Shown piece after piece: positions 1 through 12,755 of a stretch of DNA of 64,000 bases. Below the pieces are notes generated by a model. It saw only the letters and a list, made by a program, of their open reading frames with translations. It ran no database searches and was not told the DNA's origin. The stretch comes from Molanna angustata (lineage: Eukaryota > Arthropoda > Insecta > Trichoptera > Molannidae). The translations under genes and the position numbers were made by a program. The number at the start of each line of letters is the position of its first letter. The stretch's first letter is position 1. The stretch spans positions 16,271,116 through 16,335,115 of the forward strand of contig OY754968.1 of NCBI GenBank assembly GCA_963576475.1, given 5' to 3'.

Positions 1-2
1 AG

Positions 3-2465
3 TGTAAACATGCAAAGCTTCTGTGTGATCTCGCGTTTCTCAGTAGGTGTCGTGATAAAAAAGTAGTGCCTGTTAGTTTTCGAGTAAGCCGACAAGTAAG
101 CAGACATTCGGTGAGTCAAATCCTTAATAATACTAGTTTTGCTTTAATCAGAGATGAAATTAAAAATATTCGTTTTAAACTAGATTATATAGGTAAAGAA
201 ATATTTCAAATTCATTTAAAACTCGCTAATACTTTACACCCATTGTTATGGGACATGTTAGATAATGTCATTGAGCTCCGAATTCAAAATAATACGCACA
301 ATCGTTTTCAAAATAAAATACAGAAACCCCAACCGACACTAGATTCGAGTAAACTGATTCATAATTTAACTGATTTTCAACTAGATGACGACATGACTTC
401 AGTTTTGTCTAAAGGATTTAATTTCGGCGTAGTACCACCCAAAATACCTAATGAAGAGATCATTACAGGAATAGAATCCGCGTTACATAAATTAAACGAA
501 AATATGGCTGAAACTATTCGCCAAGAAACATGCCACATTCTTAGAAAGTCACTTCCACCTAAAAGTAATATTACAAGAAACGAAGCCCGAGCTCTCAAAG
601 AATTACGTTCAAATACAGATATAATTATACTTCCAGCGGATAAAGGCAATGCCACAGTGATTATGAAAAGCGAAGAATATCACTCTAAAATGACTAATAT
701 ATTAAATGATCCGGCATACAAACTTCATAACAAAAATCCAATTACATACCTAGAAAAAACAACAAAATCTAAAATAATAGCATCAAAACTAAACGAAGAC
801 TTAAAGAAATCATTGATACCGCGCGAAAAATCATCCCGCTTCCCCAAATTGTATGGTTTACCAAAAATCCATAAAGACAATGTTCCACTTATGCCCATAG
901 TGAGTTCAGTAGGATCGCCCCTCCAATCGCTTTCAAAATACCTATCGAAATATTTACAACCGGATGTAGAACTAGCAAACTCTTACGTAAAAAACTCGGA
1001 ACACTTCGTTAAAATAATAGAAGACCAAAAGTTAGAAAAAACAGATATTCTTGTTAGTTTTGATATTGTGTCACTTTTTACCAACATACCTACCGATGAG
1101 GCACTTTCCGCAGTAAAAGAAATTTGTGAACCATCAAAAGACATAACTGAATTGATAGAACATTGCTTAAATAATACATTTTTCATTTATGACGATAAAA
1201 TATACAAACAGATTAAAGGAGCACCAATGGGTTCGCCTCTTTCACCGCCGGTTGCAAATCTTTTTATGACAAAATTTGAAATAGACGCCTTAGAAAAATC
1301 ACATTTGAAACCGAAACTCTGGATTAGATACGTGGATGATACGTTCATAATATGGCCCCACGGATTGGAAGAACTAAACAAATTTCTAATTTATTTAAAC
1401 GGGCTCCACAGCGATATAAAATTTACAATGGAATTAGAAAATAATAATCAAATACCATTTTTAGACGTCCTAGTTATTAAGAAGGATGACGGTAGCCTTG
1501 GTCATACGGTTTACCGGAAAGCCACACATACAGATAGATATCTACATGCATCCTCTAACCATCACCCGGCACAAATTGCATCGGTAGCTAATACATTAGT
1601 TTCCAGAGCTATAAAAATAACCGACTCCGACCACCAACAGAATGAATTAAATAACCTCAAAAAAACCCTGCAATGTAATGGCTTCTCCAATTTTGTTATA
1701 AATAAAGCAGTCAAACGTCAAACTAATAAAAACGTCATAAAAATTGATAAAACTATTTCTGAAAAACCGTTAGCTACAGCTTTTTTACCATACATAAAAG
1801 GAACCACAGATAAAATCAGTCGCCTTCTAAATCAACATAATATTAGAACAGTCTTTAGAACAGAAAATAAAATATCAACCCTTCTGCGAAATGTAAAAGA
1901 CAAAATCCCTCTAGAGTCTCATGGCATATACGAAATACCATGTAAATCATGCGACAAGACATACGTGGGAAAAAGTAACAGAAAAATATCAGCCAGGGTC
2001 GCGGAGCATAGAGTGGATTCAAACAATAGAAAATTAACGTCTTCACTAGTCCAACATACTCTGAACGAAGGACACCAAATCGATTTCGATAATGCACGCG
2101 TAGTTGCAAGTATTAACACAGAAACAGTAAGAATTTATAGAGAGGCAATCGAAATTTACAAAAGGAAGAATGTCGTGAATAATCGAGACGATGGTGTGCG
2201 TCTCCCGCTGGCCTGGAAAAATATCTTACATAAAAATAGAATCGACAATAAAAATAAAAATAACATTATAAAACATTCATTAAATACCTCAGAAATTGAC
2301 AGCAATAAAAATCCCATTACAGTAAACCCATTAAATGTTAAACGCCAAACAAATAAAATTAATACAATAGATACATCATTAAGCGTGAGGCGAATCACCA
2401 GAAGCCAGTCAAAAGCCATTAAGGCGAACAAAAGCGGGGAAAACCCATCTACCCCAACAGTTTAA
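3..2465 (+). CDS. Penelope-like reverse transcriptase with C-terminal GIY-YIG endonuclease (partial at 5' end)
   Basis: This protein copies element RNA into DNA and nicks the target with a GIY-YIG nuclease. Counting from the GTG at 66, fingers-region motif LYGLPKIHK lies near residue 261, FDIVSLFTNIP near 331, GAPMGSPLSPPVANLF near 384 and the catalytic RYVDDTF near 420. The nuclease starts near residue 619 with GIYEIPC, followed by YVGKS, a conserved R and EHR, then REAIEI and NNRDDG further on, which supply the later catalytic E and N. CKSC supplies the cysteine pair typical of the family. The frame is open without a stop to base 3 and contains KLLCDLAFLSRCRD upstream of 66, which fits the Penelope N-terminus, so the GTG at 66 is not the true start. 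The last ~80 residues are Asn/Lys/Ser-rich and of low complexity. No frameshift or stop is visible. Confidence 0.93.
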   Translation, partial: CKHAKLLCDLAFLSRCRDKKVVPVSFRVSRQVSRHSVSQILNNTSFALIRDEIKNIRFKLDYIGKEIFQIHLKLANTLHPLLWDMLDNVIELRIQNNTHNRFQNKIQKPQPTLDSSKLIHNLTDFQLDDDMTSVLSKGFNFGVVPPKIPNEEIITGIESALHKLNENMAETIRQETCHILRKSLPPKSNITRNEARALKELRSNTDIIILPADKGNATVIMKSEEYHSKMTNILNDPAYKLHNKNPITYLEKTTKSKIIASKLNEDLKKSLIPREKSSRFPKLYGLPKIHKDNVPLMPIVSSVGSPLQSLSKYLSKYLQPDVELANSYVKNSEHFVKIIEDQKLEKTDILVSFDIVSLFTNIPTDEALSAVKEICEPSKDITELIEHCLNNTFFIYDDKIYKQIKGAPMGSPLSPPVANLFMTKFEIDALEKSHLKPKLWIRYVDDTFIIWPHGLEELNKFLIYLNGLHSDIKFTMELENNNQIPFLDVLVIKKDDGSLGHTVYRKATHTDRYLHASSNHHPAQIASVANTLVSRAIKITDSDHQQNELNNLKKTLQCNGFSNFVINKAVKRQTNKNVIKIDKTISEKPLATAFLPYIKGTTDKISRLLNQHNIRTVFRTENKISTLLRNVKDKIPLESHGIYEIPCKSCDKTYVGKSNRKISARVAEHRVDSNNRKLTSSLVQHTLNEGHQIDFDNARVVASINTETVRIYREAIEIYKRKNVVNNRDDGVRLPLAWKNILHKNRIDNKNKNNIIKHSLNTSEIDSNKNPITVNPLNVKRQTNKINTIDTSLSVRRITRSQSKAIKANKSGENPSTPTV

Positions 2466-2543
2466 ACTTTAACTTTCCAATCTTCACTTGGTGCTAGGTT
2501 CTCGGCTCGAACGGACGTGCTTGCACTGACACACGAAGCGAGA

Positions 2544-2607
2544 ATCTATCAACAAGGCCCTGAAGATGCCTGGTGTGATCCAGGCGAAACGTCGGTTGAC
2601 GAAAGAT
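2544..2607 (+). ncRNA. Hammerhead-ribozyme-type motif in Penelope-like 3' UTR
   Basis: Core CTGAAGA at 2560-2566 fits CUGANGA. One extra base (T2567) follows, then stem II GCCTGG/CCAGGC (2568-2573 with 2580-2585, loop TGTGAT), then GAAA at 2586-2589. Stem III would be only the palindromic CG, closed by T2592, with predicted cleavage after C2593. Stem I can form from CC/GG, TCAA/TTGA and ATCT/AGAT with unequal internal loops. A very short palindromic stem III fits the known dimeric type I hammerheads of Penelope-like elements. Activity is inferred, not shown. Confidence 0.65.
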
Positions 2608-2656
2608 CCTTCCAAGGATCTGATTTTGACGCGGGATAACCCCAAAGATAATAATA

Positions 2657-4433
<1,777 letters not shown>

Positions 4434-5039
4434 TTTGGCCCGATATTACAGTCGGCCCTCAACTCATTGAGTTTGTTAAACTCAAGATTAATGTTAAGGG
4501 GAGATTGAATCCATTTCCGTATTACAGTGCAATATAACATGTCAGTTACTAAATCTTCAATTATAGACATATTTCACTTTTTCTGTGGTTATTATCTGTC
4601 AAATTTTAATAACCTCAAATAATACGAAATACAAAACGGGACGCTACGACTTTAAATACCATTGTTTTATTATCCAACATGGTAAATTTAATTTTTTTCA
4701 CCAAAATAATGCTTTTAAATGCCCATGTTCAATACGGCTGTCAGTTTGTTTTGTTGTGTGGCGCCACCGTCGATACAACTAACGCCTTTAGTGATACAAC
4801 ACTGAAACTACACACGTTGCCTAACGCCTCTAGTGATAGAAACTGAAACTACACGAGTTGCCTAGCAAATGACAGTTGACTCACAGTTAAGTACTTAATC
4901 TGCCAGAAACGTTGAGTTAAATATTTGTCGTTTTAGTGACATATTTGAGGGAAGATTAGGCCTAAACGGACACTGTAATACGCTATATTTTTGTGAAACT
5001 TGAGTTTAGCTCTTAAACTGACACTGTAATACCGGCCCA
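4434..5039. mobile_element. MITE-like element with ~16-bp imperfect terminal inverted repeats
   Basis: The left end GGCCCGATATTACAGT (4437-4452) matches the reverse complement of the right end ACTGTAATACCGGCCC (about 5023-5038) at 14 of 16 positions. Inner segments rich in GAGTTTAAACTC are also loosely inverted. About 45 bp around 4775-4865 is tandemly duplicated (ACGCCTNTAGTGATA followed by CTGAAACTACAC twice). No transposase is present and no clear target duplication is visible, so the superfamily is undecided. Confidence 0.6.
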
Positions 5040-5250
5040 TAGTATCCCCCGATAGGTAGGCGAGTATCTAGGTAAATTGAAACTATTTGCTTTGATGAAT
5101 CCTTGTTCCATTGCTATTTTATTGTTTTGTTTTAGTTTTAAGTACCTAATTAAAATATTAATATATCAAAAACACCAAAATAAACATTGTCCAGACCGAC
5201 AATTAATGCGTATATTGTATTGAAGACTATCAGAAGAATTGACGCGACCA

Positions 5251-5446
5251 TACTATGACGTCGTGCGCTCTGATTGTTTTTTCTCATAAAATGGCGGACT
5301 AACACATTTTGTATTTTTATATTTATAATATTATTATTCACTCCTTTAAAATGAAAATAAGTACATTTTTTAAATCTTTATAACCTATTTTATTTTTTAA
5401 AATCATAATTTCAATGATTTTTTCTTACAGTCATCACACCTATTAC
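5251..5446 (+). repeat. Direct repeat, copy 1
   Basis: This ~196-bp block runs from ACTATGACGTCGTGCGCTC to GTCATCACACCTATTA and recurs at 5895-6093 in the same orientation with scattered differences. It contains the phrase CATAAAATGGCGGAC. No coding content is recognised. It is probably part of an uncharacterised dispersed repeat. Confidence 0.75.
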
Positions 5447-5894
5447 ATAACATTCTATTTTTTTTTTAATATATTAATCATAATATGTATATGAATCATA
5501 ACAATTATCCCATATGTATATTAGATTCATCATAATACATTGTGTATTTCCATTTCAACCTCATGTAACACTGTACAACTCCCACAAACAATATAATAAC
5601 ATCATTTTATTTTATAATCAAGCAATGAAAGCCACCAAGTTATTTATTTCTGAAACGTTAAATATTCTCTACCACGTTACAATACTCGGTGCGTGTTATA
5701 ACAGATGCGTCAACGATTCAATAGAGCGGATAGCGATATTATTTGGTTTATTCTCCCAAATAAACCAAATAAATCAATAAATAAAAATAGCATGTTAAAA
5801 ATAAGCAGCATATTCCATATAGCTTGTTATGAAAAAAATAGCCATTTCGAACAACACTACAGTTGACAGTAACAAGCACAATTGACAGTAACAA

Positions 5895-6093
5895 TATGGT
5901 GACGTCATGCGCTCTGATTGGTGTTTCACATAAAATGGCGGACAAACATATTTTGTATTTTTATTTTAATAATATTAATATTATTCGCTCTTTTAAAATG
6001 AAAATAAATATATTTTTTCAAATCTTTATAACATATTTTATTTTATAAAATCATAATTTCAATGATTTTTTCTTACTGTCATCACGCCTATTA
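5895..6093 (+). repeat. Direct repeat, copy 2
   Basis: Second copy of the 5251-5446 block (TATGGTGACGTCATGCGCTC to GTCATCACGCCTATTA), about 640 bp downstream. The DNA between the copies shows no recognised feature. Confidence 0.75.
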
Positions 6094-6713
6094 TCTTTAT
6101 AAGCCGGCTCATAGATAAATCTAGCAGAGACTCTCCTGACCTAAAATGAAAAAATTGCATGGTCAGAATATTTGTATTTTCTTGTATGCGTTCCATGGAG
6201 TTTTGTTTTGTGGCTCTACACGCTCTACATACACAGTAAGCATATAATATATTATGTAGGTACCTACTCAAAAAAAGAAAAAGAAGATGTATGCAATCTA
6301 TTATATAAATGACATGGAAAGTTATGCTAATAAAATGGAGAAAATTTCAAATGGGCCTTAAGGAGACGCTGATTATTATATGTAGATAAGAATATTTTAT
6401 AAATGAAATGGGTAGAGGGTTGAATAAGGTAAAGCGAACCATCATGAATACGGATAAAAGATTACCTCAAAACCTATTAAAGTTACTGGTTCTTTAAATA
6501 ATCCTGCATTATAATTCTAAAAACCAATACCTATTCTCTAAACCACTTGGGGTAACCAAATCGGATGATGTTGGGTGGGTGGATCACATTTATATTTCAA
6601 TCTAGGGAAGCGGTTCATGTAAACTGGGCATTGCGTATCGCTTCATCTGACTAACAAAAATAGACAATAATGGACATTTGAGAATCTACTGAAGTGACAC
6701 AATATTTCTAAAC
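6094..6713. other. AT-rich DNA, no gene seen
   Basis: I see no supported feature in this stretch. Confidence 0.6.
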
Positions 6714-6767
6714 ATAAATTCTCTAATTAAATTTAAAGATATAACATTGTATTAACCACGTTTTTTG

Positions 6768-6826
6768 GTTGAAACGATGCGACCGGTTTCGGAACTAACC
6801 GTTCCCTTATCAGGCTAACTTTCAAC
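6768..6826 (-). ncRNA. Hammerhead-type motif, minus copy (core mutated)
   Basis: This is the reverse-strand twin of the 6835-6893 motif. It keeps stem I halves, stem II, GAAA, the CCGG stem III and the UC cleavage site. The first core reads CTGATAA instead of CTGATGA, changing G8, the residue that acts in catalysis, so this copy is probably inactive. Confidence 0.65.
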
Positions 6827-6834
6827 AGTTGAAA

Positions 6835-6893
6835 GTTGAAAGTTAGCCTGATGAGGGAACGGTTAGTTCCGAAACCGGTCGCATCGTTTCAAC
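6835..6893 (+). ncRNA. Hammerhead-type motif, plus copy (all core residues present)
   Basis: Stem I 5' strand GTTGAAA (6835-6841) pairs with TTTCAAC (6887-6893). GTTA faces ATCG in an internal loop, and GC pairs with GC next to the core. Core CTGATGA is at 6848-6854. One extra G precedes stem II GGAAC/GTTCC (6856-6860 with 6866-6870, loop GGTTA). GAAA is at 6871-6874, palindromic CCGG at 6875-6878, then T6879 and predicted cleavage after C6880. A palindromic stem III suggests a dimeric type I hammerhead. Cleavage is inferred. Confidence 0.75.
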
Positions 6894-7429
6894 CAAAAAA
6901 CGTGGTTAATACAAAGTTATATCTTTAAATTTAATTTGTTAAATATGAACCACAAAGTTAACATTCAAACATTTGAAAATATAAATTCTCTACTTTATTA
7001 CTGGCAGATCCATAACCCTCGACACCCTCTTCACAACCACCAGATGGCTGCACCGAGACTGCGGTCGAGAAAGAACTTTCTTATGTTTATTTTTTATTTT
7101 CTTGTTTATATTGATTATATATTATGTTCTAAGGTTCAATAATATCTGTTTTGTTTGTTTTGATACTACATTATTATATCATTGTTTTTTTTTAATGTTG
7201 TTTAATGTCTTCTGTTGTGGTAGTGTGTTTTCCTTTTGTTTTTATTTTGTGTTTTATTGTTATTGATAGGTACGTGCCTTTTTTGGATGTTCATAATATA
7301 GTCATCCGATGTTGATATGTTTTTTTTTTATTATTATTTGTTTTTATTTTTATTACTAGATGTAAGAAATTGTATTTTTTTTACATCTTAATATAATATA
7401 TACAATACAATACAATATCTACTACGAAA

Positions 7430-7790
7430 TCGAAAACCTCCTCAAAACGGTATAGAGAGGATTTATGGAGGCAACAACTCCGCAGCAGACTCTGGATGAG
7501 GAAGTGAACACCGCGTTTGGTTTGGACTTTCCAACATGGAGGATCCTTAACAGACTGGGAGTGGGGGTGACTAGATGTAAAAGGAACCAACAGAGGTGGG
7601 GATTTCTGGTGCGTTTTTTGTATAGCGTTTTCTTCTGGTCCACACCAAGCACATAACCTGGTGCGTATAATTGTCTCTAGGGTGACTTCTATGGTTTTTA
7701 CCTTCCGTCATTCCTTCGGCGATATTCGGAGTTTCGATGTTATGGCATATGGTAATTGGATCATTGTTGGACAACCCTTTTTAGGAGCTA
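7430..7790 (+). pseudogene. LINE C-terminal remnant (Jockey-like)
   Basis: The frame from 7465 reads TLDEEVNTAFGLDFPTWRI then LNRLGVGVTRCKRNQQRWGF, which fits the region just after the reverse transcriptase of Jockey-like LINEs (a pattern of W..LN..R.GV.R.......WG). After a stop at 7654, a second frame carries a degraded tail to about 7790. It is a 5'-truncated, frameshifted fossil. The clade assignment is from memory of the family pattern only. Confidence 0.55.
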
Positions 7791-8339
7791 TGGTGTACTT
7801 CAAAACTTATTTTGATTATAAAATATCCTTACTAAACCAAAATATTAGTAAGACACTATATTGTCGAAAAAATATTCAAAATTTCCATTTGTAATGAAAA
7901 TTCGCATGTCAGAGACATGAGAGATTTTGTAAAAATAGTTATTTTACCGATAATAATAATCACAACGAACATTTCATAATATCTATCGAAGTGAAATAAA
8001 TTACCACCCGAAATATGTTGAGTTTAGTAAATTTCTAAAGAATATTTTTTTCCTATAGGTAGCTAAGTATTAAACAATTATTAGAATGGTCTTGTTTTAT
8101 TTATTTGTAAAAAAATATTGTTTATATCACATATTGTTTGAAGTAAATGCAATTTAAATATATGAATAGTTTCCTGTCATTAAACTGAAATTGGTTCCTC
8201 TTAGATAGTAATGATAAAACAGTGGAACATTTCATATATTATCAGGAAGATTTATAATTTGTTTCGTACAACTTGTTCTCGATATGGTTTTATATTGTTG
8301 TCCGTAATAACTGCCTACCTGTAAAATTATCAATAAACA

Positions 8340-8612
8340 AAATTCATGCTGCGACTGCGGAGGGGAACAGGATGACGCCCATCTACTAATATGCCCACAA
8401 ATGAAGACGACGCGACGTGCAGCACAGACGACTTAAAAACAGTGAACGACAAGGCGATATCCGTCGCCGCCTATTGGAGTGGCAAGGTCTAAGGTCCGGG
8501 CCCGTAAAGTAAGTAAGTAGGTACTGGCTGCTCCAGATATGGTAAAGTACTCGATGTCAGTCGCTGCTTATTGGAGTGATAGAGCTTTTAGCCGGACACG
8601 TAAAATAAAAAG
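8340..8612 (+). pseudogene. LINE C-terminal zinc-knuckle remnant
   Basis: Translation gives CDCGGEQDDAHLLICPQM, matching the C.CG..E...HLL.C knuckle near the C-terminus of Jockey-like LINE proteins. Further along, SVAAYWS appears near 8560 and a related ISVAAYWSGK (with frameshift) near 8455-8490, so the final segment seems to be partly duplicated. Frames are broken. Confidence 0.55.
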
Positions 8613-8814
8613 AGAAAGTTAGGACGAATGACAAATAACATGATAAAAAGATGGTGGTTTTGAAACCAGTCTTATCGAAAAACTTATTCGTAATCATATC
8701 GAAGGGATTTGTAAAAAAACATTTTTCTTTAAATGTATCAAATTTTTTTTTCTCTTTCTCTATTGAATATTTTTTTTAATTGCAAATACGCAAACATTGG
8801 ATTTTTTCCCCTGT

Positions 8815-8925
8815 CGGGAGTCAAATGATATTTTTATTGACAAACTTTTTTAAACTTTTCTATTGAGATGTTAAAAAGTTTTTCAGTAAAAATATCTTTC
8901 TCTATTGAGTAAAAACTCGTTTTTT
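8815..8925. repeat. Short dispersed repeat related to 35.26 kb and 36.12 kb
   Basis: The segment TTTCTATTGAGATGTTAAAA with neighbouring GACAAACTTTTTTAAAC matches both arms of the inverted repeat at 35258-35288 and 36110-36140. It is an isolated fragment of that element family. Confidence 0.5.
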
Positions 8926-10299
8926 GATTCAATTATTTTTTCTAATAAAAATTATATGTAAAAATATAGTTTGTGTAGCATTGCACCCCCCTGCTCACAG
9001 ACAAGAATAAAATCTTTATTATAAATATTTATTTTTAAATCAGAAAATGTAAAGTTAAGACATTTATTGAAAATAAATGTTTATTCATAAAAAATCCATT
9101 TTCTATTCCATATCTTTCACGTAATTACTAAATCAAATGATTTTCCATGTTGATTATATAAATATTATTTTTTTATTGATCCAAAAAATACCATTGTCCA
9201 ATACGACTTGCTTTCTATCAATAGATATCTTGTCACTGAAATATCTTCCGCTATTCAAACTCAATCAACCTCGTAAAATGTCGAATCATTTCGGATCTTC
9301 GAAACTCATTTCGTTACCTCGTTTTCGTTTCTTTGCTATTGGAGGATAAGTTACATAAAAGTTGGTGAGCCTCAAGAAAGTAAGTAATATCTCAGAGTAT
9401 ACGGGCTGCTGAACAATCACTACTGTTTCCCGATACTCCGTGATCTGGAAGCATTCTTCGTTATATTATTACATACGTTTTTCGATACTTCACAGAGTTC
9501 ACACATAGAATGACCCAACATCCATAGACTTGGCTCACAAGCTAAACACACTCCGGGTAAACTGATCCATCGCTCTCTAATAGCATTATATATTATAATA
9601 TATATACACTATTGAGAGGTAAATAAGTAAGTAACAAATAAGTAGGTCTTACAAAACCATTTTTGGAAAACTTTCGAATAACAAAAGCAAATATCTCACA
9701 GTCTGCTCCACACTCACTCAAGTGGAATCATGAGTTTTGTTAGTTGACAATCCGAAACTTTGTCTAACTGTTTCCAACTAGCTGGAAATTCTTCTGCCTA
9801 ACAAATTTCTACTGAAAATACCTACATGTATTATATTAATTTCTTTCTGTATTGTCTCGTTTAAAACCACTTAGTAGTCTCTTTCTTTAGGAAAATATCC
9901 TAAAGAATTATAATTAGATTTTCCCAATCACAATGGTATTTCAATCACATTTGCTTGTACCTGTAGACAATCGTCACCACACCATAAATTCAATCAGAAT
10001 TTAGACGTACTTACTCTCCTTTAGCATATCAAATCACAACATTGCATTCTATTGATCGGTTCCTGGGCTATCACGTGATGAATGTACACAGTATTAGTTA
10101 AACCGGGTGAAGATTTCTACCTATTGTAGATATCATGAAACTCTCAAGGGATAAGCTTATTCTTATTATTTAAATATAGGCAATAAACCATTCAAGGACG
10201 ACAATATATTTTGACGGCATGAAAAATTCATTTAGTTAAAATCATTAAACAAAACAAAAAACAGTTAAAAAAACATCGCCTGCAAAACAACCAAGTTAT
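8926..10299. other. AT-rich DNA, no gene seen
   Basis: No coding region or RNA gene can be supported. A short AT palindrome lies near 9590-9605. Confidence 0.6.
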
Positions 10300-10521
10300 T
10301 AATTCAATGAAATAAACCATGTTATTCATTACGAATTTTAAAATTTGTCTGTAAATAATCGGGGAGGCAATTGCAAGAAGGTTTCGCATCCTTAGTAGAA
10401 ACTGCACTTCGTCAATATTACCACTAAGAGATCGGTATAAATCGTATCGATCTCTAATAGGGCACCCAAAGAAAACGTGATCCAGATCTTCTAGATCTCG
10501 GCTACACTCGCATTGCGGAGA
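10300..10521 (-). pseudogene. LINE C-terminal remnant with intact zinc knuckle
   Basis: Read on the minus strand from 10521, one open frame gives SPQCECSRDLEDLDHVFFGC then PIRDRYDLY and NLLAIASPIIYRQI. The C.C....ED..H.FF.C pattern is the knuckle near the end of Jockey/R1-type LINE proteins. About 60 codons are intact; the reverse transcriptase itself is absent, so this is a 5'-truncated copy. Confidence 0.6.
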
Positions 10522-10779
10522 ATTAATCTAAACAAATGAGCATCGAGTCTGTTATGACCGAACCGTATTCAAGATATACTTGTTATCTGGGGTCTATTTA
10601 ACTTCGTGAGATGAAGATGTCTAAAGCAATTAAATATGTTGATAATCAAATGTAGTACATACTTCAGCAATATGCACATATACTAAAATGGAAAATATTC
10701 AAATGTGGAGGATTCTATGTACTTTGTGGATATTTATTTTGAATATTAATAATTGAATATTAATATTTGAAACGAAACG

Positions 10780-11185
10780 CACCATTTTGCGTTTACTAGC
10801 AAACGAAATTCTCTCATATGGATCGGAATGCTGGGAAATCACTAAAACTGATGAAAGACCCCTGGAAACTTTTGATGGGATAGTATTGAGAAGGATCTAC
10901 GACCCGATTTGTGACAACGGAGAGTGGCGTGTTAGATACAACCAGGAACGTATGATCTGTACAAGAATCCCACCATCTTGAACGAAATAAAAATCGGAAG
11001 ACTCAAATGGGCCATAGATATTCAAAAAACGAGCGAAGAGGACATCCCAAAATGAATTATAAATGGTGCACCGGGGGGACGAAGAAGAATTGAAAGGCCG
11101 AAGCTTCGATGGATGGACGGAGTAGTGAAGGATGCAAACAACATCGGCATCCATCACCCCTGGTTTGTAGAACCACAGATATTAT
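10780..11185 (+). pseudogene. LINE C-terminal remnant (YGSECW type)
   Basis: The frame from 10787 contains LSYGSECWEITKTDERPLET then VLRRIYDPICDNGEWRVRYN, a pattern common to the C-terminal end of insect LINE endonuclease-reverse transcriptases. After a frameshift near 10950 the DNA continues with IGRLKWA and RPKLRWMDGVVKDA, giving the usual glycine/arginine-rich tail. It is broken by at least two frame changes. Confidence 0.65.
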
Positions 11186-12574
11186 AGATAGTAAACAAAA
11201 TAGTGTCGAATAAAACAATGAAGTGCGTTTATTTTAAAATTAAAATATTAGACTATTTTTATTGCTCTGTATGTTTATTGCTTTATAACTTTTGTCACAA
11301 CAAAATCAATAAACCATTTTGTCAGGTTATCGACTATAAATAAGTAGATACGTGTTCTTATTTATACATCCAATTATATTTAATTGTTGGAAATTCTAAT
11401 TAACCAATATTTATTGCAAATATAGATAAATACTTATATAAAATTAGTTACATATCTATCTATTTACTACTTACCTACAATTTGAAAAATATATTTGCGA
11501 TCATTATTATTTCAATACGAATATTATCTTTCCGTCGTAATGAATGTGACTACGATTTTTTATGGTAGAAAATTATTCAGTCAGATAAAACATTTATTTC
11601 CTGTAATAGTTTCAACCCAATTTTATGGCATTCATTCTTCACGTGTCTTTCTTAAACGACTGTCATAAAAATAGGGTTGGAGTAATTCTTATAATAAAAT
11701 ACCCTGATATCTAATTTCATAGAACATAATTTATTAAAATAAGTATTTAAACCTACATATTGAAATTGTACGAGTAATCGTTAGTGTAAATATCAATAAT
11801 GTTGGTTATCCCAGAAACACAATCAAATTGGTTATGAATTATAACTTTTTATAAATAATTAATGAACTCATTAGTAAAATGTAGTGAGAGACTGCAAATT
11901 ATGGCGATATATATTTTTAAATTAAAAAAGTTCTTTTGGAACGGTTCCAAATTAAACATCCTTAAAACTAAAAGTTTTATAATATTACGTTGAATATGAA
12001 AATTATAAAACGATTTTTTCCGACAGTAAAAAATGTGACTATAGTTCATTTGCCAAGATCACTAAAATATTCTGAAGATGTCCAAATATTTTCAGTCACA
12101 AAAAAGCCATAAATCATTGTGAAGTTTGAAAGCAGTATGTATATTATTATTGCAACTTTGATAAGAATCAAATTATATTTTTCAAAAGAGATGGTTGTAA
12201 GCCTTTTGATAGCTTGTTCGTTTCATTTACAATCATTCTTCAAACCTTTCCAAAGGTACTAGGAATTGTGCTTTTAGTTTTCTTGACATAAGCAGTTCAT
12301 CTACTGGTAAATCGTATTATTTTTTTTCTCTTAAAAATATATTTCATCATTCAAAAGGCATTACCAAGTGATTAATATTTATTTTGATACAAACATCGTA
12401 GGTTGATTCATAAACGAAATAAAGAATATAAATACGATTTAAATTTATAATTTTATTTATAATGTCACATCAAATTCAGTGCTGATCATACTACATTCTA
12501 AAATATAGAAAAATATAATTTCAAATGTATATACCTAACTCTTTTATCCATATAAAATAATAATAATTAAAACT
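11186..12574. other. AT-rich DNA, no gene seen
   Basis: Only short chance frames; nothing supportable. Confidence 0.6.
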
Positions 12575-12755
12575 TCCTTGCACTCTACACAAGTGGCGAG
12601 TTTATTGCCATATGGCAATATATTCCAACTAACCAGTGTTGGAAACACCCAGAGAAGTAATGTTAATAAATTTCTCCTCTGCTGGGGATCGAAACAAGAA
12701 CGCCCGCATAGAAGCCAAACGGCTAACCAACTGTGCCACGGCGATCGGCATATTT
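12575..12755 (-). mobile_element. tRNA-derived SINE-like copy (family 4)
   Basis: On the minus strand the head has GGCACAGTTGGTTAGCCG (A-box-like) and TGTTTCGATCCC (B-box-like), about 30 bp apart, as in a tRNA-derived promoter. The body ends in CCATATGGCAATAAA and CTCGCCACTTGTG. A 3' fragment with the same body recurs at 39170-39230. The promoter boxes are worn. Confidence 0.55.

Larger units (their letters stand above)
6726..6980 (+). mobile_element. Palindromic hammerhead-bearing insertion with 12-bp target duplication
   Basis: A near-perfect inverted repeat (6725-6826 and 6835-6936, two mismatches in 102 positions, 8-nt spacer) is followed by 44 bp of unpaired sequence (6937-6980). The whole is bracketed by the identical 12-mer ATAAATTCTCTA at 6714-6725 and 6981-6992. 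Each arm carries one hammerhead-type motif pointing outwards. There is no coding capacity. The layout is that of two short retroelement ends joined head to head, one longer than the other. Link to a Penelope-like or retrozyme-like parent is inferred. Confidence 0.7.

Noticed and set aside
10847..10853. CTGATGA as a hammerhead core
   Set aside because: It lies in a LINE coding remnant, with no stem II or GAAA downstream.
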